The notes under the pieces: model-generated
Seen by the model: only the letters and a program-made list of their open reading frames with translations
What the model was told of the DNA's origin: nothing
Databases searched by the model: none
Made by a program: the position numbers and the translations under genes
Source: an uncultured Candidatus Poseidoniales archaeon
GTDB lineage: Archaea > Thermoplasmatota > Poseidoniia > Poseidoniales > Poseidoniaceae
Direction of reading: 5' to 3'
Assembly: GCA_905182635.1 (NCBI GenBank)
Contig: CAJJCM010000016.1
Coordinates: forward strand, 1 to 32,330
Length of the DNA: 32,330 nucleotides
Shown: positions 1 through 8,635 of the stretch, in pieces
Numbering within the stretch: the stretch's first letter is position 1
Layout of the letters: the number at the start of each line of letters is the position of its first letter

Positions 1-507
1 GATTCGCTCATCATCTGAGAAGTTTTGAACTGAACGCAAGACGCTACTTAGACGCTCATTGAGCCCTGAATCAAAAGGTTCAGTGACCGAGGTAAAGACT
101 GCGGAGTCATCATGAAATGTTGAAGCAACACCTGTAAAATCAATGTATTGTTCCGCCAATGCAACTTTTCCAGGGGGGAAATCTTCCGGGATGGCACCCA
201 CTGAACACACCGCCATGACCGCTTCACAACCCGCATCAAATAATGCACGAATGTTGGCACGATGCTCAATGTTATGAGGCGGTTTACTGGCTTGGCCGTC
301 ATTGTGATGGCGTTGTAAAAAGAACAATTCTTTCTCCTCACCACCGGCATTGAGCCTCATACAGGTCAAAGGAACATCACCCCATGGCGTTTCAACAGTA
401 ACATCATCTCGACGGGCTAAAGTAAGCCCTGATTGCTTCATTTCTTCACCAACGGTCATGTTGATGAGGCCGGTTCCTCCAATCACTCCGAGTCGTTTCA
501 TATCCAT
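1..507 (-). CDS. mtnP: S-methyl-5'-thioadenosine phosphorylase family protein (partial, C-terminus off the left edge)
   Basis: An open frame of 169 codons runs from ATG at 507 to the window edge without a stop. The N-terminus has the family-2 purine nucleoside phosphorylase signature GVIGGTGL. It is followed by PPHNIEHRANIRAL, matching the PPH.INYRANI block of MTA phosphorylases, then VGAIPEDFPPG and a QYIDFT segment, matching the VGSLREE..PGD..DQFID.T block. Family members cleave 5'-methylthioadenosine (or inosine/guanosine relatives) with phosphate in methionine salvage. The substrate-selecting C-terminus is missing, so MTA versus another purine nucleoside cannot be decided. The gene lies 93 bp downstream of the eS1 gene on the same strand and may be cotranscribed. 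The start ATG follows GAGGA closely, which works as a ribosome binding site. Confidence 0.85.
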   Translation of the reverse strand, partial: MDMKRLGVIGGTGLINMTVGEEMKQSGLTLARRDDVTVETPWGDVPLTCMRLNAGGEEKELFFLQRHHNDGQASKPPHNIEHRANIRALFDAGCEAVMAVCSVGAIPEDFPPGKVALAEQYIDFTGVASTFHDDSAVFTSVTEPFDSGLNERLSSVLRSVQNFSDDERI

Positions 508-600
508 TCCTCGCGTTCACTGCTTGTCAAACCTACGGCTGAAGCGTAGCCAAGACCTTGCTTTCGCAGGTATTCAAAGAGAACGTTGTTCTCGTGGGCT

Positions 601-1602
601 TCACTCGTTAAGACGAGCGATCAAGTCTGCCTTCTTTCCAGAGACAGGCTTTCCTGCAGCCTTCAAGAGTTCCTTGAGTTCTGCAACCTTCATTGAATCG
701 TAATCTGCACTTGGTGCAGCTTCTTTCTTTGCAGGTGCCTTCTTTGCAGGTGCCTTTTCAGCAGGTGCCTTTTCAGCAGGTGCCTTTTCAGATGGTGCCT
801 TTTCAGCAGGTGCCTTTTCAGATGCAGGTTCCATTGCCTCGGCAGCATCGATGATTGAAGGAGTGGAATCATCATCCTCTTCTTCTTCATCCATTGCTGA
901 AGCAAGTATTGCTGCTTTCTTTGCTTTGATTTCTGCTTCACTTCGAGCTTCTTCTGCGTGAATCTCATCAAGTGTCTTTCCGTTTCCAGCGACCACACCT
1001 GATTGGAGCAGTTGGCTCTTGTGAATAACGACTGACTTTACCGGATAGATTGGCTTAACTGCCTTGCGGATTTCTTCTTCCAAAGTCCCATCAAGGATTT
1101 GTGTCTGAATCTTGGCGTAGGTCGCCTTGGACGCAGAAGCAATAATCAAGTCACGGGCTTTTGAACGCATAGCTTGCTTAACTGAAGTCTGAACACGCTT
1201 TTGGGTAATGATAAGTGGTTTGATACGGATAAGATATCCATCGGTTGAGACCACATCAACGACGTCGTCAACCTTACCACGGTAGCGGCGGATTTGTCGG
1301 CGGATGTGATCGGTTTGGTGGTGGTGGCCGATAAAAGTTGTAAGTGCATCTTGACCGACGCACTCGTGGACACGGAAACGAAGAATAACATGCATCTTCG
1401 AAAAATCGCCATTGAATTCTTGTTGTGTCATTTCATAGATACGGCCGAGGATATGCTCATCAGACTCTCCAAGAGTTTCTCCAATTTTCTTAAAATCCCA
1501 GGGTGTTCGAGGGGCACGAATAGTGTACCAAATCTTGTTCTTCCACTTGTCTCGTTGCTTACGTGCTGCTGAACGTGCCTTCACACTGATTTTCTTTGCC
1601 AT
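601..1602 (-). CDS. rps3ae: 30S ribosomal protein eS1 (S3Ae) with Lys/Ala/Pro repeat tail and C-terminal SAP domain
   Basis: The first ~200 residues are archaeal/eukaryotic small-subunit protein eS1: MAKKISVKARSAARK start, KIWYTIRAP, the RGKVDDVVDVVSTDGYLIRIKP region and KATYAKIQTQ. The ATG at 1602 is preferred over an in-frame upstream start at 1710 because the family begins here and GAGATGAT precedes it. After the core (about residue 225) comes an acidic stretch (EEEEDDD), then KAPAE-type pentads, then about 35 C-terminal residues matching a SAP helix-hairpin-helix (MKVAELKELLKAAG, SGKKADLIARL). SAP domains bind nucleic acid. Typical archaeal eS1 is about 200-230 residues, so this 333-residue protein carries an extension of roughly 100 residues. 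It is divergent from the COG1325 gene. Confidence 0.93.
   Translation of the reverse strand: MAKKISVKARSAARKQRDKWKNKIWYTIRAPRTPWDFKKIGETLGESDEHILGRIYEMTQQEFNGDFSKMHVILRFRVHECVGQDALTTFIGHHHQTDHIRRQIRRYRGKVDDVVDVVSTDGYLIRIKPLIITQKRVQTSVKQAMRSKARDLIIASASKATYAKIQTQILDGTLEEEIRKAVKPIYPVKSVVIHKSQLLQSGVVAGNGKTLDEIHAEEARSEAEIKAKKAAILASAMDEEEEDDDSTPSIIDAAEAMEPASEKAPAEKAPSEKAPAEKAPAEKAPAKKAPAKKEAAPSADYDSMKVAELKELLKAAGKPVSGKKADLIARLNE
731..820 (-). repeat. Tandem 15-bp coding repeat in the eS1 tail (6 units)
   Basis: Six consecutive 15-base units, on the plus strand close to gcaggtgccttttca, encode KAPAE/KAPSE/KAPAK pentads on the minus strand. Units differ by one to three bases, so they remain nearly identical at DNA level and could change copy number by slippage. 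The product is a flexible basic/acidic linker between the ribosomal core and the SAP domain. Confidence 0.9.
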
Positions 1603-1756
1603 TGTATCATCTCGGGATGTTGTGTTGCGGGGGCTACCCCACTTGCAAGTCGGCCACTGACCACCCCTATTTGAAGAAGCCTCTTTGTACAATTCAACAT
1701 CATCCGACATTTGTATTCAAATCAACGGTTCGATTCGGTAAACTCATGAGCATGAT
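1603..1756. promoter_or_regulatory. Divergent intergenic region between eS1 and the COG1325 gene
   Basis: This 154-bp gap must hold the promoters of both divergent genes. I see no unambiguous TATA box. An AT-rich stretch near 1710-1730 is the best candidate for the minus-strand (eS1) promoter. No RNA gene or clear hairpin was found. Confidence 0.35.
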
Positions 1757-2218
1757 GTGAATCCGATAAGCGTGGGCCTCCATCACATCACCTGGCGAGC
1801 GACGGCGAGCGGCGTTGCTGACGAAACGGTTGTGGCCGATGCCATAGCGTGGCTTGTTGGAGACCCCGAATTGGTTGAAATCGAACGTACAACCTCCTAT
1901 CACGGTTCAGGATTGCATATGGTCTCCGGCGTGTGTAAAAAGAAAGCAGCCTCACTCGCATCCTTAGCACGAATTGGTACCGTGAACCTCCAGTCTTTAC
2001 TCAATGAATTGGAAGTTCGTTTTGATGAGAACTCTACATTGCATTTCCGCCTCGACTTTAATGCCTTCATCGATGGCGAGGTTGTTCTAGCAACCCCTGG
2101 TCAAGTTTCAACCATCAAATGCCACACGAAAGTCGAAGTCTATCCCGGCCAAGTTGCGATTGAAGAGTGCAAAAATATCCTCGAAGCCGCCTGTGAAAAG
2201 GCAAACATTGAACAATGA
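1757..2218 (+). CDS. COG1325-family archaeal RNA-binding protein (exosome-associated type)
   Basis: The 153-residue protein matches the archaeal COG1325/PF01877 RNA-binding family by pattern: N-terminal HHITWRATA strand, ERTTSYHGSGLHMVSG, and a FRLDFNAFIDGEVVLA segment equivalent to the LRLDKQAAY.GE..L block. Family members are small RNA-binding proteins often encoded near ribosomal or exosome genes; their biochemical role is poorly defined. The start is a GTG at 1757; a second in-frame GTG at 1772 is also possible because the conserved region starts right after it. ATGs just upstream hit stops at once. The divergent position next to eS1 fits a translation or RNA-metabolism role. Confidence 0.75.
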   Translation: MNPISVGLHHITWRATASGVADETVVADAIAWLVGDPELVEIERTTSYHGSGLHMVSGVCKKKAASLASLARIGTVNLQSLLNELEVRFDENSTLHFRLDFNAFIDGEVVLATPGQVSTIKCHTKVEVYPGQVAIEECKNILEAACEKANIEQ

Positions 2219-2285
2219 TTTTTTGAAAACGGTTGCACTGACTGCACTGCACTATGTTGAAAGCCTATTGCACTGAGCAGACGGT

Positions 2286-4790
2286 ATGGATGTCAAGTTC
2301 AGCGCCGTCATACTCGCTCTGATGATGCTGACATGTTTGGCCGTCCTTCCTTCTGGCTCATCTTCTGTGAGCAAAGGTATCAACGAGCCTGCGAGTTGTC
2401 ATGCTGACCGAAATGATTCATGGACGATGGGCTTGCTCTCTTGTACCAATTCCACCAGCGCCGGTTTCACGCTCTTTTCACCTCTCCCTTCGAACACCAG
2501 TTACCTGATTGACAATCAGGGAAGAGAAGTCCATTCTTGGGCTTCACCAGGTGAACATCGACCGGGACTCTCTGCCTATTTACTCGAAGACGGTGATTTA
2601 CTACGAACCGCCAATATTGGTCAACAATCGGTTGGTGATTTCAGTGGCGGAGGCATTGCTGGAAAAATTGAACGCATCGCGTGGGACGGAACGGCTGAAT
2701 GGTCGTGGGAATACTCTTCGATGAATTCCATCACTCATCACGATATTGAACCAATGCCAAATGGAAATATTCTGGCGATTGCATGGGAGGATAAATCCGA
2801 GGCAGAAGCAACACAGGCTGGCCGGAATCCAGCCATTGCAAGCGATGCACCAGGCGGTAGCAGCAACGTCTGGCCCGACCAAATTATCGAAATCGAACCA
2901 CTCGCCAATAATCAAGCAAACATTGTGTGGCAATGGAATGCGTGGGATCATTTGATTCAAGACTATGATGCATCGGTCGACAACTTTGGAGTTGTCGGCG
3001 ACCATCCAGAATTACTCGATATCAACTTTGTCGATGCAACTGGAAACCAAGCAGGTCGAGCAGATTGGATGCATTGCAACGGTATCGATTACAATGCTGT
3101 TCTCGACCAGATTGTTCTGTCGTGTAAAAACATGAATGAAATCTACATTATCGACCACAGTACAACAACTGCTGAAGCATCTGGACATACCGGTGGCACC
3201 TCCGGCAAAGGTGGAGACTTCCTCTACCGATGGGGTAATCCACAAGCCTATGATGCTGGTCTATCCAGTGACCAACAATTGTTTGGCCAACATGATATCC
3301 AATGGATTGAACAGGGACGGGTTGGAGCAGGTGACCTCTTGGTGTTCAATAACGGTGGAGGGCGCTCTCCAAGTTATTCATCCGTCGATGTGATTCAGTC
3401 ACCCCTAAGCAATGGTGATTATCCACTTCAAGCAAATGGAACATGGGGCCCAAATGCACCGAATTGGTCTTGGAACATTGGTCAAGACATGTACGCTCAA
3501 TCTATTTCGGGAGCAGAGCGCTTGCCCAATGGAAACACATTGGTGACCTATGGAACGCAAGGTACACTCTACGAAGTCGATTTGAACGGTGGAATCGTGT
3601 GGAAATACATCAACCCGGTCTCGAACCAAGGCACACTTACTCAAGGAGATGAAATACCTGCAGGGAACAATGCAGGTTCAACGGCGAATCCAATTTTCAA
3701 GTCACGTCGATATGCCGAGGACCATTCTGCCTTCACCAACAAAGATATGACGCCAGGGGATTATCTCGAAACATGGACTGACTTTTGTCCAAATGAAGAA
3801 TCACTTCCATGGGATATCGATGGTGATGGGTGTATTGATGATTCCGATGGAGACAGCGTTAATGACCCTGATGATGTGTGCCAGGGATACGATGATTCTC
3901 TTGACAACGATAATGACGGGATACCGGATGGTTGTGACTCCTTTATCGACTCCGATAGCGATGGAGTCAGTGATACTATAGACTTGTGTCCCGGTTTTAA
4001 TGACCTGCTTGATTCGGATAATGATTCGATTCCAGATGATTGTGATTCACTCATTGATAGCGATTTTGACATGGTCTCTGATGTTCTTGACCAGTGCCCA
4101 GGATTCGATGACAGCCTCGATGCTGATAACGATTCGATACCCGACAATTGTGATGACTTAATCGACAATGACATGGATGGAATTGCCAACGACCTTGACC
4201 TTTGTGAAGGCTTTGATGATTCTTCGGACCGTGACGATGACGGAACCCCTGACGGGTGTGATGAAACACCGGATGGTGATGACCCCCCATCGAATACGAC
4301 CGACGAAAGTTCTGGAAATTTAACGAATGACGGTTTAGAGAATACTTCACAAGACACGAGCAATGTCTCGAATACTGATTCCGGTGATACGAGTGACGAT
4401 GGGGCTGAATCGCAGAGAGAAGTACAGTCAAATTTGGATGGTTCAAGTATTACTGCGCAATTGATTCTCTCGTTCATCTTGATATTTTCAGGGGCGTGGT
4501 TGTTGTTTTATCTGCTTGCGCATCGAGCCTTTTCCACCGAGAAACAAGATGAACAAATGAAATCTGATGTATTCTTCTATGAATCAGGAATCCAAGATTC
4601 AACTGCTCAGTTTGCACATGTCAGCACAATGATCGATTTGCCCTCTTTGGAACCAGTGTATGACTCAGTACCGTTTGCTCAACCAAATGTTGCCACGTCA
4701 CCGCCGTTACCTGCTGAAGGATTGCCGGAAGGATGGACGATGGAACAGTGGATATTTTACGGCCAACAGTGGCTCGATGCACAAAAATAA
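2286..4790 (+). CDS. Secreted arylsulfotransferase-like beta-propeller protein with TSP3 calcium repeats and C-terminal membrane anchor
   Basis: This 834-residue surface protein has a signal peptide (residues 1-30). A region of about residues 55-490 resembles the arylsulfotransferase (ASST, PF05935/PF14269) propeller fold: IDNQGREVHSW, a THHDIEPMPNGNILAI blade, a WMHCNGIDYN motif and repeated LPNGN turns. Four Asp-rich thrombospondin-type-3 units follow at about residues 510-666. Then come an acidic Ser/Thr linker, one TM helix (about 722-747) and a cytosolic tail ending in a GWTMEQW...YGQQWL motif (816-830). ASST enzymes move sulfate between phenols, but many propeller relatives have unknown activity, so catalysis is unproven. 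The protein is predicted to be exported and held by its C-terminus with a short cytosolic tail. Confidence 0.75.
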   Translation: MDVKFSAVILALMMLTCLAVLPSGSSSVSKGINEPASCHADRNDSWTMGLLSCTNSTSAGFTLFSPLPSNTSYLIDNQGREVHSWASPGEHRPGLSAYLLEDGDLLRTANIGQQSVGDFSGGGIAGKIERIAWDGTAEWSWEYSSMNSITHHDIEPMPNGNILAIAWEDKSEAEATQAGRNPAIASDAPGGSSNVWPDQIIEIEPLANNQANIVWQWNAWDHLIQDYDASVDNFGVVGDHPELLDINFVDATGNQAGRADWMHCNGIDYNAVLDQIVLSCKNMNEIYIIDHSTTTAEASGHTGGTSGKGGDFLYRWGNPQAYDAGLSSDQQLFGQHDIQWIEQGRVGAGDLLVFNNGGGRSPSYSSVDVIQSPLSNGDYPLQANGTWGPNAPNWSWNIGQDMYAQSISGAERLPNGNTLVTYGTQGTLYEVDLNGGIVWKYINPVSNQGTLTQGDEIPAGNNAGSTANPIFKSRRYAEDHSAFTNKDMTPGDYLETWTDFCPNEESLPWDIDGDGCIDDSDGDSVNDPDDVCQGYDDSLDNDNDGIPDGCDSFIDSDSDGVSDTIDLCPGFNDLLDSDNDSIPDDCDSLIDSDFDMVSDVLDQCPGFDDSLDADNDSIPDNCDDLIDNDMDGIANDLDLCEGFDDSSDRDDDGTPDGCDETPDGDDPPSNTTDESSGNLTNDGLENTSQDTSNVSNTDSGDTSDDGAESQREVQSNLDGSSITAQLILSFILIFSGAWLLFYLLAHRAFSTEKQDEQMKSDVFFYESGIQDSTAQFAHVSTMIDLPSLEPVYDSVPFAQPNVATSPPLPAEGLPEGWTMEQWIFYGQQWLDAQK
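3880..4262 (+). repeat. Four TSP3-like Asp-rich repeats, period about 108 bp (36 aa)
   Basis: Within the secreted protein, the unit G[YF][DN]D.LD.DND.IPD.CD..IDSD.DG.SD..D.CP recurs four times with a 36-residue period. The Cys spacing and DxDxDG loops are those of thrombospondin type 3 / calcium-binding repeats. The DNA copies have diverged but are recognisable. They probably form a calcium-stiffened stalk between the propeller and the membrane. Confidence 0.85.
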
Positions 4791-4852
4791 TCATTGAGTT
4801 TTTTCAAAGACTTCATGTAGAGCGACTGTTTGGGTTGTTTTGAGGAATTACT

Positions 4853-5131
4853 ATGACCCACGTCGTTACCACTGCCTGCGTAGATCACAAATACCAAGAA
4901 TGCGTTGCAGTTTGTCCTGTCGATGCATTCCGAGAAGCAGACACCTATCTTGTCATCGACCCTGATGAATGCATCGATTGTGGCGCATGTATTCCAGAAT
5001 GTCCCGTTGATGCTATTTTTGCAGACACTGATGTTCCTGCTGGCGAAGAAGCTTGGATTGACCGCAACGCCGATGAATCGGTTGATGCTGAAATATCAGA
5101 GGGCGATTCACCCGTTCTTGCAGACGACTAA
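4853..5131 (+). CDS. fdxA: 7Fe-8S-type bacterial ferredoxin with acidic tail
   Basis: The 92-residue protein has two cluster motifs: C9-x7-C17-x3-C21-P, then C40-x2-C43-x2-C46-x3-C50-P. The first, lacking the usual CxxCxxC, is the arrangement of 7Fe ferredoxins (one 3Fe-4S and one 4Fe-4S cluster), as in Azotobacter FdI/FdxA. The C-terminal 30 residues are strongly acidic. It carries low-potential electrons in the cytosol; the partner is not indicated by neighbours. The ATG is preceded by TGAGGAATTACT, a good ribosome binding site, and a T6 run at about 4799-4804 lies between it and the preceding stop. Confidence 0.92.
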   Translation: MTHVVTTACVDHKYQECVAVCPVDAFREADTYLVIDPDECIDCGACIPECPVDAIFADTDVPAGEEAWIDRNADESVDAEISEGDSPVLADD

Positions 5132-5218
5132 TCATATCACCCTCTGAATTGATTTATTCTGTCGTATTGATACGAACCAATGTTCTTGAAGGGCGCTTAC
5201 TTGGAATGGTTGATTGAC

Positions 5219-6211
5219 ATGGTTCGAACTGACTTTACTCAACTCCGAAACGGTAGTGATTTGCTTAAGCGTGGCTTTGCTCGTATGCAGCAAGGTGGCG
5301 TCATCATGGATGTTGTCAACCCTGACCAAGCAGCCATTGCAGAAGATGCTGGTGCAGTTGCTGTTATGGCGCTTGAACGAGTTCCTGCCGACATCCGCCG
5401 TGATGGTGGAGTGGCAAGAATGAGTCATCCAGATATGATTCAAGGCATTTTAGATTGCACTTCGATACCAGTCATGGCAAAAGCACGTATTGGCCATGAA
5501 GGCGAAGCACGTGTTCTTGAATCGATGGGCGTGGACATGGTTGATGAATCAGAAGTTCTCACCCCTGCTGACCCCTTTTTCCACATCAATAAGAACGACT
5601 ACTCTATCCCATTTGTCTGTGGAGCTACTGGATTGGGCGAAGCGGTTCGTCGTATTTACGAAGGTGCATCGATGATTCGTACAAAAGGTGAGGCTGGTAC
5701 TGGAAATCTTGTCGCAGCTGTGACCCATGCACGACTTATCGACCAAGAAATCCGTCAAATTCAATCGCTTGATGAAATTGGAATCCAAAAAGTTACCCAG
5801 ATGATCTTGCAAAGATACCATGTTCTTGCTGACGCTTCTGACTTGCTTGGAGTTCACCCAATGACTCCTTTCGGACCAATTGATGATACAATGCGTAATG
5901 GGATACAATCTATTCTTCTTGAAGTCAAAGAAATGGGTCGCCTACCTGTGGTCACGTTCTCTGCTGGTGGAATTGCAACACCTGCTGATGCATCCCACAT
6001 GATGCGAATGGGCATGGATGGTATTTTTGTCGGGTCAGGAATTTTCAAGTCAACCGATCCTAAAACAATGGCTGATGCTATTGTCTTGGCGACTGCACAC
6101 TTTGATAATGCGGCAAAAGTGACTGAAGCCATGGCTATGATGTTAGGGAAACCAATGAAAGGCGATGAATTGGAAACGCTCGAAATCCGGTATGACCAAC
6201 GTGGTCAATAA
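5219..6211 (+). CDS. pdxS: Pyridoxal 5'-phosphate synthase lyase subunit PdxS
   Basis: PdxS makes PLP from ribose-5-phosphate, glyceraldehyde-3-phosphate and ammonia supplied by PdxT. Family landmarks: [13 protein letters not shown] (D31), [26 protein letters not shown] (K88), TKGEAGTGN (K156) and [12 protein letters not shown]...[10 protein letters not shown]. From ATG 5219 the protein has 330 residues, longer than bacterial PdxS (about 295) because of an insertion near residues 190-235. That insertion and the length of 330 match archaeal PdxS such as that of Methanocaldococcus, as I recall it. An in-frame ATG at 5180 would add 13 unconserved residues. No pdxT is in the window. The stop codon abuts the stop of the convergent gene with zero bases between. 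Confidence 0.96.
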   Translation: MVRTDFTQLRNGSDLLKRGFARMQQGGVIMDVVNPDQAAIAEDAGAVAVMALERVPADIRRDGGVARMSHPDMIQGILDCTSIPVMAKARIGHEGEARVLESMGVDMVDESEVLTPADPFFHINKNDYSIPFVCGATGLGEAVRRIYEGASMIRTKGEAGTGNLVAAVTHARLIDQEIRQIQSLDEIGIQKVTQMILQRYHVLADASDLLGVHPMTPFGPIDDTMRNGIQSILLEVKEMGRLPVVTFSAGGIATPADASHMMRMGMDGIFVGSGIFKSTDPKTMADAIVLATAHFDNAAKVTEAMAMMLGKPMKGDELETLEIRYDQRGQ

Positions 6212-6451
6212 TCAATCTAAAGGATTGCCAACGCCTTCTTCTCCGAGTGTCCACTTGAGAGTTTTAACAACACCATCAAGCGCTTTGTGATTGCGAGCAG
6301 CCTCTTTCATGCCGTCTCTGTCTTCATTCTTTCGACATTCTTCAAACCAAGATTTCCATTCCTTACGCTTAAGCTCTGCACGGTTAAGCATGAGTTCAAT
6401 TTCTTCCCAAGAACGGTCGTAACTTCGGCGAGGAGCGGCATCAGATGACAT
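6212..6451 (-). CDS. Small charged hypothetical protein (79 aa)
   Basis: A 79-residue, mostly helical, highly charged protein (SWEEIELMLNRAELKRKEWKSWFEECRKN..). No domain recognised. It is judged real because its stop abuts the pdxS stop exactly, as in the other three convergent pairs here, and because the sequence has a coherent amphipathic helix pattern with Trp/Phe positions. It lies downstream of the sugar-nucleotide transferase gene (53-bp gap), so it could be the last gene of that minus-strand cluster. Confidence 0.65.
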   Translation of the reverse strand: MSSDAAPRRSYDRSWEEIELMLNRAELKRKEWKSWFEECRKNEDRDGMKEAARNHKALDGVVKTLKWTLGEEGVGNPLD

Positions 6452-6504
6452 GGTTTTCAGTGTGGGGCGAAATGCCGAGGTATTTTATTCAAACGGCGGC
6501 ATGA

Positions 6505-7566
6505 TTACTCAACAGCCGGAATTCGGCAATTTTCAAAAACGCTATTTTCTTCCACTCTCATACCATCACCAAGAATTACATTCTTCAAGACCGAACCTGA
6601 ACCGATTGAAACCCCTTGGCCAACGACCGTATTTTCCAGCATACAATGTTCTCCAATCGTACAGTTTGACATCACCAATACATCGTGTAGATGGCTCCCT
6701 AAGCCAACCACACTCAGTGATGAAACCACAGAACCTTCCAATGTCCCTTTCAATTGCGCATTTTCTGCAACGAAACTGTTGCCATCGAACGTTCCTTTTG
6801 GTAGTGGGAACGGTAGAGTGTGACGCTGGGCGATGAGCGTATGTTGGGCCCGAATTAATTCCGAAGGGTGGCCAACATCGAACCAAACTCCATCGATTGT
6901 TTTTGCATACATCGGCCAGCCTTTTTCGAGAACCATCGGGAAGAGTTGCTTACTAAAATCAAATTTCTCACCCTCTGGAATGAGTGCTAATACCTCTGGT
7001 TCAATGATATAGAGGCCAGCATTAATGACATTACTAAAGGCTTCAGCCGCAGTTGGTTTTTCTTTGAAACGGCAGATATATCCTTCACGTAATTGGCCAT
7101 CCAAAGTTCCATGATGAGAAGATGAAAGCCCAACGATGCCAAATTCAGTAGGGTCCTCGACTTCCCAGAGAGCCATGGTTACTTTCGCACCACTTTCTCG
7201 ATGTGCTGCCAGTAATGCACGTATGTCAAAAGAGGCAACTGAATCGCCAGAACCAACGACAAATGTTTCGGTCAAATGTTCCGCCAAAAGTCGTACACTG
7301 CCCGCAGTACCCATCGGTGATGATTCTTGATTGACCCAGGCTTCTACCGGATTAGGAAGCGTGTTCCATGATTCAACATGTTGTTCTAATTGTTCACCAC
7401 GGTAACCCGTCGTAACAACAATCGTAGCAATTGAGGCATCCTGCATGGCATCTTTAACAAAATCAATGACTGGGCGGCCAAGAACTTCGACCATAGGTTT
7501 TGGGCGAGTGAGAGTCAATGGCCGGAGTCGGGAGCCTTGGCCCCCTGCCATGATGACACCAAACAC
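6505..7566 (-). CDS. Sugar-1-phosphate nucleotidylyltransferase (mannose-1-phosphate guanylyltransferase-like)
   Basis: The N-terminal Rossmann-like NTP_transferase domain has the signature VIMAGGQGSRLRPLTLTRPKPMVEVLGRP, an SGDSVASFD metal site, and FKEKPTAAEAFSNVINAGLYI. The C-terminal ~85 residues contain hexapeptide-type turns (CTIGEHCMLENTVVGQGVSIGSGSVLKNVILGDG) of a left-handed beta helix. Such enzymes couple NTP and sugar-1-phosphate to NDP-sugar plus pyrophosphate; GDP-mannose, dTDP-glucose or UDP-GlcNAc types cannot be separated here. Its product would feed glycan or glycoprotein synthesis. The start is GTG at 7566 with GAGGTG five bases before it, lying at the end of the upstream coiled-coil gene, so the two are probably cotranscribed. 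Confidence 0.9.
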   Translation of the reverse strand: MFGVIMAGGQGSRLRPLTLTRPKPMVEVLGRPVIDFVKDAMQDASIATIVVTTGYRGEQLEQHVESWNTLPNPVEAWVNQESSPMGTAGSVRLLAEHLTETFVVGSGDSVASFDIRALLAAHRESGAKVTMALWEVEDPTEFGIVGLSSSHHGTLDGQLREGYICRFKEKPTAAEAFSNVINAGLYIIEPEVLALIPEGEKFDFSKQLFPMVLEKGWPMYAKTIDGVWFDVGHPSELIRAQHTLIAQRHTLPFPLPKGTFDGNSFVAENAQLKGTLEGSVVSSLSVVGLGSHLHDVLVMSNCTIGEHCMLENTVVGQGVSIGSGSVLKNVILGDGMRVEENSVFENCRIPAVE

Positions 7567-7575
7567 GACAACACC

Positions 7576-8583
7576 TCAGCGTCGACGAGTCGCATTCATG
7601 TCGACTTTCCGCATCGACTTTTTCTTGTCGGACTTGGCTTTTCTATTACTCGAAGAACTGTCGTCACCTTTACCAATTCCACCAAAGGTGATACCACCGG
7701 AAGTCAAGAGCGTTGAAATCAATTCATCCGCCACTTCTGCAGATTCAGCACCGGTTTTCATTTCGGCTTTGACTGAGGCATTGTGATCGGTCATCCATGA
7801 TTTCCTTTCATCACGGGCCATGTTCAACTTGTCACGAACTTTGTTGACATCGACCATCAATTCTTCGATTTTATTGTGCATATCGTCAGACTTTTGGCGC
7901 AGTTCGAGGAATTCAGTATGGAGGCGGTCACCTTCTGCCTTCAAGAAATCACGGTGTGAAAATGCTTCATCAACATCAGGTGACAGTACATCTGCTCGAG
8001 CGACTGCCAAAAGCATCTCTTGATGAGCAGCATCTGCTTCGGAGCGCAAGATTTTGATTGCTGCATCCATGTCAGAGAGGTCAACCTTAATCAATTCAAA
8101 GTGGGTGACTTCGGGGGCGAGTTCCTTAATCCGAAGGCTCATTTCCTTGATTTGCTTAATCATTTCTTTTTCCTTCTTTTGACTGACTGAAGAGGTTTCA
8201 AAAGTAGTCTCAAGTGATTGGACTTCATGTCGAAGTGTGGCGTATTCTGCAGTTGCAGATTTCTTTTCGCCTTTTTCATTACGTCGCCCTTTTGCCTGAT
8301 TGATAATTTCACGGAGTTGTTGTTGGAGGGCGTTGCGTTTTTCTTTGAACGTTTTGATTTCCAAACGTATTGCTTTCATTTCAGTCAAAACAAGGTCGAT
8401 TTTGTCTCGGTGTTCCTTGTATTGCCCTTGAACCGCATTGCGTTTATCGGCTATTGTCCGGGCCTGATCACTGAACGAATTCCGAGTATTTCTCATTTTT
8501 CGAACACGTGCTTCCATACCCTGTAGTTCTTCTTGAAGTTCCGAATCTTGACTCGGGGTTGCTTCATCAGGTCTTCCGCGCAT
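7576..8583 (-). CDS. COG1340-like archaeal coiled-coil protein (335 aa) with basic tail
   Basis: The sequence is almost entirely heptad-rich helix (ELQEELQGMEARVRKMRNTR.., KEKRNALQQQLREII, DAAHQEMLLAVARAD). This resembles the uncharacterised archaeal coiled-coil family COG1340. Residues 117-155 (LRHEVQSLETTFET...) align without gaps to blocks in two other proteins encoded here, at 13483-14331 and 17526-18416. A C-terminal segment (LISTLLTSGGITFGG, about 288-302) is followed by a Ser/Lys/Arg-rich tail (SDKKKSMRK...TRRR). The function is unknown; the basic tail suggests nucleic-acid or ribosome contact. It lies directly upstream of the nucleotidyltransferase (10-bp gap). Confidence 0.8.
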   Translation of the reverse strand: MRGRPDEATPSQDSELQEELQGMEARVRKMRNTRNSFSDQARTIADKRNAVQGQYKEHRDKIDLVLTEMKAIRLEIKTFKEKRNALQQQLREIINQAKGRRNEKGEKKSATAEYATLRHEVQSLETTFETSSVSQKKEKEMIKQIKEMSLRIKELAPEVTHFELIKVDLSDMDAAIKILRSEADAAHQEMLLAVARADVLSPDVDEAFSHRDFLKAEGDRLHTEFLELRQKSDDMHNKIEELMVDVNKVRDKLNMARDERKSWMTDHNASVKAEMKTGAESAEVADELISTLLTSGGITFGGIGKGDDSSSSNRKAKSDKKKSMRKVDMNATRRR

Positions 8584-8635
8584 ACATCGTGCAGAGAGTT
8601 GTCCATTTCAAATCTACCCATCAGGGAAAAGTGAA

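Noticed and set aside
508-600. A reading frame of about 39 codons between the eS1 and mtnP genes (minus strand), with protein-like sequence ending at TGA inside the mtnP start
   Set aside because: No ATG, GTG or TTG start exists in the open part except one TTG ten codons from the end. The length is within chance expectation, so it is not called a gene.
690-998. Minus-strand frame rich in KRHLLKRHLQ repeats
   Set aside because: Frame-shifted reading of the 15-bp KAPAE repeats in the eS1 gene.
3761-4477. Long minus-strand frame rich in serine opposite the TSP3 repeats
   Set aside because: It is the mirror of Asp/GAT-rich codons in the secreted protein; composition is low-complexity and no start signal is present.
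5180-5218. Upstream ATG giving PdxS a 13-residue extension
   Set aside because: The extension is not family-like, while the start at 5219 gives the length of archaeal PdxS.
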